Positions 7,599-14,117 of a stretch of 36,305 nt of DNA are shown here, piece by piece. The notes below the pieces were generated by a model. It worked only from the letters and a program-made list of their open reading frames with translations, was not told where the DNA came from and searched no databases. The translations under genes and the position numbers were made by a program. Source of the stretch: a virus; the IMG/VR virus record IMGVR_UViG_3300007072_000133, positions 1 to 36,305 of that record; one strand, written 5' to 3'. Every line of letters starts with the position of its first letter. The stretch's first letter is position 1.

Positions 7599-8024
7599 AT
7601 GAGCGGCGGGATTGTGTGGATCAAGCCGCCCAGCACGCTGGCGAAGGGGCTGGAGCAGTATCAGCAGAAACTGCTGACGGCGGTGTATGCCGTGGCGGCT
7701 TACGTGGGCCAGCAGATGCAGGATCAGGCGCGGAGGTCCGCGCGATGGACGGACAGGACGGGCAATGCGCGATCGGGGTTGTTTTTTGCGGTGGACGGCT
7801 TTGGGCTGCCACCACTGACGGGCGCGCTGGACGCGCGGCAGATCAATCGGGACAGCACGATCGTGAGCGGGACGAGCGATCGGCTGGTGTTGTGCCTGTC
7901 GCACACGATGTATTACGGGAAGTTTTTGGAGTTGAGCAACGGCGGGCGATACGCGATCATCGTGAGCACGATGGAGCGGAATTTGCCGCAGTTGGAGCGG
8001 ATGTTGAAGCAGGTGTTCAGGTAA
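7599..8024 (+). CDS. HK97 gp10-like neck/tail completion protein
   Basis: 141 residues. It shows the familiar pattern of the HK97-gp10 family: an N-terminal helix (QMQDQARRSA), then WTDRTGNARSGL, then HTMYYGKFLELSNGGRYAII, then a final helix. These proteins join head and tail in long-tailed phages. The start is set by a palindromic repeat whose GGAGAGGG arm sits just upstream. Length is normal for the family. Confidence 0.82.
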   Translation: MSGGIVWIKPPSTLAKGLEQYQQKLLTAVYAVAAYVGQQMQDQARRSARWTDRTGNARSGLFFAVDGFGLPPLTGALDARQINRDSTIVSGTSDRLVLCLSHTMYYGKFLELSNGGRYAIIVSTMERNLPQLERMLKQVFR

Positions 8025-8061
8025 CCCTCACCCCGGCCCTCTCCCAAAGGGAGAGGGAGAG
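8025..8061 (+). repeat. Palindromic repeat before the portal gene
   Basis: CCCTCACCCCGGCCCTCTCCC then AAA then GGGAGAGGG: nine-base arms around a tight loop. It begins one base after the stop of the gp10-like gene and ends about 20 bases before the portal start. Confidence 0.8.
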
Positions 8062-8080
8062 TGGAGATGGGAAGTAGACG

Positions 8081-9355
8081 ATGGGACTCATTCAACGTTT
8101 TGCAGCGCTGTTTCGGCAACGACAGATTGAGCCTGATGCGACGACGATCGACGAGATGGGGGTGCCGGCGCGGCCCAGCACGCTGCCCGATCTGTTCCGG
8201 GCAGAACGCGATCGGGTGGACATCGTGCGCAAATGCCGGGAGATGTACCGCACGGATATGCGGGTGCGGCGCATCGTGGGGACGCTGGCGCGCGATGCGG
8301 TGGGCGAGTTTGTGATCAAATCGGATGTGGCGCAGGCGGTGGAGGTGGCGCATCGGATGGTGGAGCGCGTGCAGTTGATCAATCACCTGGACGACTACAT
8401 GCGATTGACGCTGCGCGACGGCGATTCATTTCTGGAGGTGGGGGTCAACGCGCGCGGTGAGATTGCGACGCTGACGCGCAAGCCGACGCTGGAGATGCGG
8501 CGGGCAAGCGATGAGTTCGATCGGTTTGCCGACCCGACGCGGGCGTTCTGGTGGGGGGACGCGGCGTGGTGGGGGATTGAGGCGCCAGCGGATGCGGTGT
8601 GGTTTGCGGAGTGGCAGATCATTCACGCACGATGGGATCACGACGAGGGATCGCGCTATGGAGCGCCGCTGTTTGCATCGGCCACGGCCGCGTTCAAGCG
8701 AATGAGCGAGGGCGAGACCGATATTGCGGTGCGGCGGAAGACGCGGGCAGGGATGAAGTATTTGCACGTGGTGGAGGGCGCATCGGAAGCGGAACTGGAG
8801 GAGTACAAGGAACGGAATCAGGAGGCGCTGTCAAACCCGTTTGCGGCGGTGGCGGATTTTTACACGAACAAGGCCGGCAGCATCACGGCGATTCAGGGCG
8901 ACGCGAACATGCAGCAGATCGCGGACGTGGTGCACCACATCCGCACGTTCTGGACGGCGTCGCCGGTGCCGATGAGTTTGATCGGGTACGGGCAGGATTT
9001 GAACCGGGACGTGCTGGACAAGCAGAAAGAGCAATACGACGAGGAACTGCGCGTGATCACGCGCTGGGTGGAGGATGAGATTGTACGGCCGCTGATTGAT
9101 CGGCAACTATTGCTGGCGGGCATTTTGCCGGAGACGGCGGCGTATCAGATTGTGTGGAGCAGCAAGCGGGTGGTGACGCCGGCGATGCTGCGCGATGCGG
9201 CGGACGCGGCGCTGAGGCTGCGGACGCTGGGCTTTACGGATGATCTGGTTTTGCAGGTGCTGGCGCCGTTTCTGCCGGGCATTGATTTGAGCACGATCAT
9301 GCTGGCGGCGGGCGGCGATGCGGGCCGCGTGGCGGCGGTTGAGGCGGGGCTGTAG
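8081..9355 (+). CDS. Portal protein
   Basis: 424 residues. It would form the dodecameric ring at one capsid vertex through which DNA enters and leaves. Typical features include an N-terminal part beginning MGLIQRFAALFRQ, a central wing (DDYMRLTLRDGDSFLEVG; IIHARWDHDEGSRYGAPLF), SPVPMSLIGYGQDLNRDVLD before the long crown helix, and EEDELRVITRWVEDEIVRPL-type helices. Its place is unusual: most HK97-type phages put portal directly after the large terminase, but here five head-tail genes and the capsid come first. The MuF-like gene follows directly. The ribosome site is not strong. Confidence 0.85.
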   Translation: MGLIQRFAALFRQRQIEPDATTIDEMGVPARPSTLPDLFRAERDRVDIVRKCREMYRTDMRVRRIVGTLARDAVGEFVIKSDVAQAVEVAHRMVERVQLINHLDDYMRLTLRDGDSFLEVGVNARGEIATLTRKPTLEMRRASDEFDRFADPTRAFWWGDAAWWGIEAPADAVWFAEWQIIHARWDHDEGSRYGAPLFASATAAFKRMSEGETDIAVRRKTRAGMKYLHVVEGASEAELEEYKERNQEALSNPFAAVADFYTNKAGSITAIQGDANMQQIADVVHHIRTFWTASPVPMSLIGYGQDLNRDVLDKQKEQYDEELRVITRWVEDEIVRPLIDRQLLLAGILPETAAYQIVWSSKRVVTPAMLRDAADAALRLRTLGFTDDLVLQVLAPFLPGIDLSTIMLAAGGDAGRVAAVEAGL

Positions 9356-9364
9356 AGTTTCCTT

Positions 9365-9384
9365 GTATTGCCATTATGGGAAAT
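9365..9384 (+). promoter_or_regulatory. Dispersed 20-bp motif, copy 4
   Basis: GTA, five bases, then ATTATGGGAAAT, a full match. It spans the portal-MuF boundary, and the ATG of the MuF-like gene (9376) lies inside it. Confidence 0.6.
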
Positions 9385-10500
9385 AAAACGCTGGCCGATA
9401 TTCCGCTCAGTCAGGCGCACAGGGCGCAGCAGAAGGCGCTGCTGAGGATGCACCTGTACGTGACGGGCGAGACGCACCGGATGTTGCTGGACGCGGGAAA
9501 GGCGATGAAGGCGGCGGTGATCGGCGAGGCGCGCGACGACGGGACGATGGACGGGCTGGGGTTGTATCGCGCGAAGCAGGCGGTTGAGCGGGAGTGGCGG
9601 AAATTTTTTGCGGAGTGGCAGGCGCTGTTTGAGGAGATGCGCACAGAGGCGGCGGCGCTGCCGTTTGGGACGCTGGCGATCTATCAGGAGAAGTGGTTAA
9701 AGCCGGCGCTGTCGAAAGTTGAGAAGCAGTTGGGCGAGCGCGTGAGCGTGATTGATTTCGTGTTCAATCCGCAACTGGAGGCGATACGGGCGGCGGCGGA
9801 CAAGCGCATTTACCGCGACGGGCTGAATTTGAGCCGGCGGGTGTGGCAACTGGATCACGAGTCGCTGCGCGCGATTGAGGACATTATCAATGCAGGCGTA
9901 GCGAACGGGGCGAGCGCGTGGCAGATTGCGGAGATGTTGGAGCAGTATCTGGGGGCCGGGCAGGATTGTCCGCGCTGGACGCGCACCAGGCTGTACAAGG
10001 TGCCCAAGAAGGACATCGCGGCCGGGCGGCGCACGGGGTTGTACAGCAAAGATGCCTGCGCGGGGCAGGGCGTGGCGTACAAGGCGCTGCGGCTGGCGCG
10101 CAATGAAATTCAGGCGATTCACCATCTGGCGACGGATGCCGTGTTCAGGCAGATGCCGTGGGTGCAGGGCGAGCAGATCCACCTGAGCGCGGCGCATCCC
10201 GTTGAGGATGAGTGCGACACGGTGGTGAACGGCGGACGCGACGGCAAGGGGATTTATGCGGTTGGAGAAATATCGCTGCCGATTCACGTGCAATGTCTGT
10301 GCTACAAAACGGCGGTGATGATGAGCGAGCGGGAATTCACCGATGGGCTGCGGGGCTGGCTGGACGGATCGCAGCCGTGGCCGGAGATGGATGCGTTTCA
10401 GCAGGCGCTGGGCGGGAATCTGATGATCGATCTGATTCGGTCGCAGATCGCGCAGCATCTGGCGCGGTGGGTGTTTGAGGATCCGTACACGTTCAATTAG
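9376..10500 (+). CDS. MuF-like minor head protein
   Basis: 374 residues. Long helical N-terminal two thirds, then the signature C-terminal part of the phage Mu F / SPP1 gp7 family: an LSAAHPVEDECD segment near residue 270 and LPIHVQCLCYKT near residue 300, the His/Cys/Asp pattern of that domain. These proteins bind the portal and are packed in a few copies in the head. The location directly after portal is the usual one. The proposed ATG lies inside a copy of the dispersed motif and has no clear ribosome site, so the start is less sure than the gene. Confidence 0.85.
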   Translation: MGNKTLADIPLSQAHRAQQKALLRMHLYVTGETHRMLLDAGKAMKAAVIGEARDDGTMDGLGLYRAKQAVEREWRKFFAEWQALFEEMRTEAAALPFGTLAIYQEKWLKPALSKVEKQLGERVSVIDFVFNPQLEAIRAAADKRIYRDGLNLSRRVWQLDHESLRAIEDIINAGVANGASAWQIAEMLEQYLGAGQDCPRWTRTRLYKVPKKDIAAGRRTGLYSKDACAGQGVAYKALRLARNEIQAIHHLATDAVFRQMPWVQGEQIHLSAAHPVEDECDTVVNGGRDGKGIYAVGEISLPIHVQCLCYKTAVMMSEREFTDGLRGWLDGSQPWPEMDAFQQALGGNLMIDLIRSQIAQHLARWVFEDPYTFN

Positions 10501-10523
10501 ACCTCGCCCAGCGGGAGATAAAC

Positions 10524-10934
10524 ATGGGATTGCGTGATGCGATCGTGACGATTTTGCAGACAGACACGGCGCTGATGGCGCTGCTGACGGGCGGGGTGCA
10601 CGCGGCGACGGAGATCAGCCGGCAGAACACACCGGGCGCGTTCGACGCGAACTCTGAGATCAAGCCGTGCGCGCTGGTGCGCGTGGGCAGCGATGTGCAG
10701 ACGGGGCCGTATGCGACGAGCGCGCGCACGGCGATTGAGGTCTATTTTTACCAGCGGGACGGCTACGACACGATCGAGGCGGCGATGGCGCGGACGCTGG
10801 CGCTGTTGAACCGGGTGAAGGTGGCCGATCACGTGTGGGACGTGCAGTGGAGCGACGACATCAACGAGCAGGGCGACGAGGCGCTGCAGTGCTCGCTTGG
10901 GATGAGCCGGTATTACGCGACGAGGATGAAGTGA
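10524..10934 (+). CDS. Tail terminator / tail completion protein (DUF3168-like)
   Basis: 136 residues. Starts MGLRDAIVTILQTDTALMALL, the common opening of small tail-completion proteins, followed by a beta strand (TAIEVYFYQRDGYDTIEAAM) and a last strand with DVQWSDDINEQGDEALQCS. These form the ring that caps the tail tube and contacts the neck. The GGGAGATAAAC ribosome site is good. Its stop overlaps the ATG of the glycosyltransferase gene by one base. Confidence 0.7.
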   Translation: MGLRDAIVTILQTDTALMALLTGGVHAATEISRQNTPGAFDANSEIKPCALVRVGSDVQTGPYATSARTAIEVYFYQRDGYDTIEAAMARTLALLNRVKVADHVWDVQWSDDINEQGDEALQCSLGMSRYYATRMK

Positions 10935-11971
10935 TGCTGAACTTCATGGGGTTTCACATTCCGCAGGACGGGTACGGGCACGGCACGATGCAGATTGCGC
11001 AGGCGCTGCGCAGGATCGATTCTGGCGTGGAAATCATCGACATGGCGCAGGATGGAACGTGGGGAACGCCGGAGAATCGAGCGTGGGAGGTTGCAGGCGC
11101 GGCCGTGGCGCTGTGTCTGCCGGAATGGTACGGGAACATTCGGTGTGAGGGGTTGATCGGGTACACGATGTTTGAGGCGACGAAACTGCCGGCGGGATGG
11201 ACCGAGGCGATCAATCGGTATTGCGAGCGGCTGCTGGTGCCGTGCCAGTGGAACCGCGAGGTGTTCAGGGACAATGGGGTGGAGTGTCCGATCGATCTGG
11301 CGCCGTGGGGGATCAGCCCGGACGAGTTTTGGCCGATTGAGAGGAATGACCTCACCCCCGACCCCTCTCCTACGAGGAGAGGGGAGATGAGGCCGTACAC
11401 GTTTTTGTGGAGCGGGACGCCGGATTTGCGCAAAGGGTGGGACGTGGCTTATCGGGCGTTTTGCGCGGCGTTTGGGCGGCGCGAGGATGTGCAGCTGATC
11501 CTGAATTTCAGGGAGGCGCTGCCCGGATGGCCGCGCTTCGCCGATCGGAATGTGAGGGCGGTGATCGGCAAGGTCGATCTGTACAAGTGGCGCGGGATGC
11601 TGGCGGGGGCTGACGTGTTTGTGTTTCCGTCGCGCGGGGAGGGCTGGGGACTGCCACCGCGCGAGGCGGCGGCGACGGGGATGCCGACGCTGGCGACGAA
11701 TTACGGCGGGCTGGCGGAGGAGATTGAGCAGTGGGGGATGCCGATCGAGATTGAGGGGATGTCGCGCGCGGAGTATGGCTGGTGGGATGACATTGGCGAG
11801 TGGGCGGAGCCGAGCGTGGAGCACACGGCGGCGTTGATGCGCTGGTGTTTTGAGCATCAGGATGAGGCGCGCGCGATGGGGATGAGGGCGGCGGCGTGGC
11901 TGCGCGAGTGCGCGACGTGGGAGCGGACGGCGGAGAGCGTGCTGCACGCGGCGAGCGAGGGTGTGCGGTGA
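10934..11971 (+). CDS. Glycosyltransferase, GT4-like
   Basis: 345 residues with a GT-B fold pattern. The N-terminal Rossmann part begins MLNFMGFHIPQDGYGHGTMQ. The C-terminal donor-binding part has TFLWSGTPDLRKGWD and ADVFVFPSRGEGWGLPPREA near residues 230-245, the E-x7-E motif of GT4 enzymes that hold the nucleotide sugar. The start overlaps the previous stop (TGATG), showing coupling. A palindromic repeat is translated at about residues 139-151, in the linker between the two lobes. In a late tail operon it may glycosylate a virion protein or modify the host surface; the target is unknown. Confidence 0.82.
   Translation: MLNFMGFHIPQDGYGHGTMQIAQALRRIDSGVEIIDMAQDGTWGTPENRAWEVAGAAVALCLPEWYGNIRCEGLIGYTMFEATKLPAGWTEAINRYCERLLVPCQWNREVFRDNGVECPIDLAPWGISPDEFWPIERNDLTPDPSPTRRGEMRPYTFLWSGTPDLRKGWDVAYRAFCAAFGRREDVQLILNFREALPGWPRFADRNVRAVIGKVDLYKWRGMLAGADVFVFPSRGEGWGLPPREAAATGMPTLATNYGGLAEEIEQWGMPIEIEGMSRAEYGWWDDIGEWAEPSVEHTAALMRWCFEHQDEARAMGMRAAAWLRECATWERTAESVLHAASEGVR
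11350..11384 (+). repeat. Palindromic repeat inside the glycosyltransferase gene
   Basis: CCTCACCCCCGACC then CCCTCTCC / GGAGAGGG type arms, in frame. It encodes LTPDPSPTRRGE between the two GT-B lobes, where an insertion is likely to be tolerated. Confidence 0.85.
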
Positions 11972-12819
11972 ACGAGCGCGTGGTTGAGGTGCCGTGGCTG
12001 GTGAGCCGGCTGGGCCGGCCGCGCGCGGTGCTGGATGTGGGCAGCGCCGGGGCGACCTATTACGCGGCGCTGATAGCGTGCGGAGCGGAGCGGATTGTGG
12101 CGGCCGACACGCGACCATGTGAGGCGCCGGCACCGATCGAGGTGGCGCAGGTGAATGCGACGCAGATGCCGGCGGAGTGGACGGAAGCATTTGACGTGGT
12201 GGTGTGCATCAGCACGCTGGATCACGTCGGATTGGCCGCCTACGGCAATTTGCCGGAAGAAAACGCAGTGGAGCGCGTGATTGCCGAGATACGGCGCGTC
12301 CTGAGGCCGCAGGGGCGGTTGCTGGCGACATTTCCGGTGGGCCGGGCGCAGATCACGAGCCATCCGGGCGGCGGGCAGCGGGTGTTTGGGCTGGACGAGG
12401 TGGAGCGATACTTCGCGGGCTGGCGGCGGCGGGTGAGCGCCTATCGGCTGCGGAACGGCGTGTATGCGCCGGCGGCGCTGGAGGAATGCGGCGACGCGGA
12501 GTATCTGGGAGACAGGGCGGAGGCGGTGGCCTGCCTGGAGGCGTACCGCGAAGGAGGCGGAATGCGGATTCAGTATGTGGGCAGTTCGACGGTGCGCGAG
12601 TTTGGGCCGTATCGGTTTGGGCAGGGCGAGGCGCGCGAGGTGGACGACGTGACGATGGTGCAGGAGATGCTGACGCAGCCGGGCGTCGATTTTGTGGTGG
12701 CGGATGACGATGCGCTGGCGCAGTTGGTGGGCGCCGATCGGGCGGCCGAACTGGCGCTGGAGGGCATTATGACGCCGGAGGCGTATGAGGAGGTGGGCCA
12801 TCGCACGGAGATTGATTGA
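11968..12819 (+). CDS. SAM methyltransferase joined to a small phage structural-type domain
   Basis: 283 residues from a GTG overlapping the previous stop (GTGA). Residues 1-198 are a class I methyltransferase: motif I VLDVGSAGATY at about 21-31, an acidic VAADTRP strand end, then FDVVVCISTLDHVG and LRPQGRLLATFPVG. Residues 199-283 are a separate module beginning MRIQYVGSSTVREFGPYRFG. That module resembles small stand-alone proteins common in phage head-tail clusters. An internal ATG with GGAGG marks the junction. Paired with the glycosyltransferase, the enzyme may methylate a sugar or a glycosylated virion protein. Substrate unknown. Confidence 0.75.
   Translation: MNERVVEVPWLVSRLGRPRAVLDVGSAGATYYAALIACGAERIVAADTRPCEAPAPIEVAQVNATQMPAEWTEAFDVVVCISTLDHVGLAAYGNLPEENAVERVIAEIRRVLRPQGRLLATFPVGRAQITSHPGGGQRVFGLDEVERYFAGWRRRVSAYRLRNGVYAPAALEECGDAEYLGDRAEAVACLEAYREGGGMRIQYVGSSTVREFGPYRFGQGEAREVDDVTMVQEMLTQPGVDFVVADDDALAQLVGADRAAELALEGIMTPEAYEEVGHRTEID
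12562..12819 (+). CDS. Probable internal start: 85-residue structural-type protein
   Basis: ATG at 12562 is in frame with the methyltransferase and preceded by AAGGAGGCGGA, a strong ribosome site at the right distance. The product would start MRIQYVGSSTVREFGPY, a small-barrel opening common to short phage head-tail proteins, with a helical acidic C-terminus. It could be made both as a fusion and alone. The site is plain in the sequence; actual use is inferred. Confidence 0.55.
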   Translation: MRIQYVGSSTVREFGPYRFGQGEAREVDDVTMVQEMLTQPGVDFVVADDDALAQLVGADRAAELALEGIMTPEAYEEVGHRTEID

Positions 12820-12870
12820 CAGCGGGGCGGTCCTGAATTTTCAAATCACACACGATGAGGAGAGTGCAAC

Positions 12871-13392
12871 ATGGCATGGGATACCGCAAAACCATTCGGG
12901 CTGAACGCGATTCGACTGGTGCGTAACGCGGTGGTGGTGAATCTGCGCGCGGCGCAGGTGCTGACCTTCACGCCGCGGCTGATCGGCGGCGAGTTGAAGG
13001 GGAACGATCAGATCGTCTCGGTGGGCGCGTCGATCGAGGCGCTGGAGTGGTCGCTGGAGGAGGGCGGCATCAGCCTGGACGCGCTGGCGCTGATGACGGG
13101 GTTCACGGCGACGACCAGCGGCAGCACGCCGAACCAGGTGAACACGCTGAAGATGCTGACCGGCACGGCGTTTCCCTATTTCAAAATCTACGGCAAGATG
13201 TTGGGCGAGGGCGGCGACGACGTGCACGTGAAGATCTACAAGGCGAAGGTGACGGGGAACATCGAGGGGCAGTTCCAGTACGGCGAGTTCTACGTGTCGA
13301 AACTGAGCGGGATTGCGGTGTACGACAGCACGGCCCTGTCGCTGTTGGACATCGTGTTGAACGAGACGGCGGCGTCACTGCCGGCGAACTAA
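12871..13392 (+). CDS. Major tail (tube) protein
   Basis: 173 residues. A beta-rich pattern with NDQIVSVGASIEALEWSLEE, a helix after GGISLDALALMTG, and TPNQVNTLKMLTGTAFPYF fits tail-tube subunits of long-tailed phages. The position just before the G/GT chaperones and tape measure is the standard one. A GAGGAGAG ribosome site lies before the ATG. The upstream 51-bp gap separates it from the modification genes. Confidence 0.78.
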   Translation: MAWDTAKPFGLNAIRLVRNAVVVNLRAAQVLTFTPRLIGGELKGNDQIVSVGASIEALEWSLEEGGISLDALALMTGFTATTSGSTPNQVNTLKMLTGTAFPYFKIYGKMLGEGGDDVHVKIYKAKVTGNIEGQFQYGEFYVSKLSGIAVYDSTALSLLDIVLNETAASLPAN

Positions 13393-13400
13393 CAGCATAG

Positions 13401-13429
13401 CCCCTCCTCCGCCGACGGCGGGGGAGGGG
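13401..13429 (+). repeat. Palindromic repeat between tail tube and chaperone genes
   Basis: CCCCTCCTCCGCC / GGCGGGGGAGGGG, nearly perfect around a short loop, just after the tail tube stop. It may protect the tube mRNA or reduce read-through. No T run follows. Confidence 0.75.
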
Positions 13430-13444
13430 AACCAGGGACCAGTC

Positions 13445-13873
13445 ATGAATCTACGAGCGTGGCGCGCGCGGCAGATTGAAGCGCGGACTTTGCCCAGCGG
13501 GCTTGAGGTGAAACTGCGCCGGGCGACGTTGATGGATCTGGCGGCCAACGGCGAGATTCCGAGCACGCTGGATGCGCTGGTGCAGAAGGCGGCCGAGGGC
13601 GGATTTGGCATCGCCGAGGTGCAGGAGTTCATGCCGCTGGTGAACGTGGTGGTGCGGGCGTGCCTAGTGGAGCCGCAGTTGGCGGACGCGCCCGACGACG
13701 AGCACCTGACGCTGAGCGAAATCCCTGCACAAGATCGCATCGACATCTTCATGTGGGCGAACGGCGCGGCCAACGCGCTGCAGTCCTTTCGTGACGAATC
13801 GGCGGGCGATGTGGCAGGTGCATCTGCTGGCGAGGGAGTATCACAGCCGGCCGAGCAGCATCCTCAGCATTGA
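13445..13873 (+). CDS. Tail assembly chaperone G
   Basis: 142 residues. Lies between tail tube and tape measure, the fixed place of the G protein, which coats the tape measure during tail assembly. The first 115 residues look like a compact helical domain (LRRATLMDLAANGEIP; QDRIDIFMWANGAANALQSF). The remaining 27, after the proposed shift site, are low-complexity (SAGDVAGASAGEGV). A second frame opens at 13716 and continues to 14075, so a minority of ribosomes probably make the longer GT form. Confidence 0.75.
   Translation: MNLRAWRARQIEARTLPSGLEVKLRRATLMDLAANGEIPSTLDALVQKAAEGGFGIAEVQEFMPLVNVVVRACLVEPQLADAPDDEHLTLSEIPAQDRIDIFMWANGAANALQSFRDESAGDVAGASAGEGVSQPAEQHPQH
13784..13792 (+). promoter_or_regulatory. 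Candidate +1 programmed frameshift site
   Basis: Zero-frame codons TCC TTT CGT. Phe-tRNA on TTT can re-pair with TTC after slipping one base forward; the next codon becomes GTG at 13791 in the T frame. The core is the same as the influenza A PA-X shift site. CGT appears uncommon among Arg codons here, which would favour a pause. Frames differ by +1, not the usual -1 of lambda. Confidence 0.6.
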
Positions 13874-14075
13874 TGATGAGTGGGCGGCGTATCAATTTGA
13901 TCTGGCGTGCCTGGAACTGGCGGCTTACGTTGAGGCCGAACTGCGCAAGAACCGATCGCTGCAGAGCATTCTGGGCGGGCGCGACGGGCCGACAGCGCGC
14001 GCGCGCGAATTTGCCGACGCGCGGCAGTTGGGGCCGATCAGATCGATGAGAATCCCGGAGTCCGGGGTGTGGTGA
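13791..14075 (+). CDS. T extension of tail chaperone GT (frameshift product)
   Basis: 94 codons in the frame one ahead of G, with no good ribosome site of its own, so it is most likely read only through the shift at 13787-13790. The product GT would be 115 residues of G plus 94 of T, 209 in all. T residues such as MWQVHLLAREYHSRPS and DDEWAAYQFDLACLELAAYV show the helical pattern of T domains that recruit tail tube subunits. The reading frame is open back to 13716, so the shift must occur between 13716 and the G stop at 13873. Confidence 0.7.
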   Translation: MTNRRAMWQVHLLAREYHSRPSSILSIDDEWAAYQFDLACLELAAYVEAELRKNRSLQSILGGRDGPTARAREFADARQLGPIRSMRIPESGVW

Positions 14076-14078
14076 TTC

Positions 14079-14098
14079 ATTTCCGATAAGGGCGATAC
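14079..14098 (-). promoter_or_regulatory. Dispersed 20-bp motif, copy 5 (reverse)
   Basis: On the + strand it reads ATTTCCGATAAG, five bases, TAC, the reverse complement of the motif with two changes. It lies between the T frame and the tape measure gene. Confidence 0.45.
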
Positions 14099-14117
14099 GC
14101 GGAAGGATGCCCGATTA

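Noticed and set aside
13784-13873. A lambda-type -1 frameshift for G/GT
   Set aside because: The frames differ by +1 (or -2), and no X XXY YYZ heptamer was seen in the overlap; a +1 site is present.
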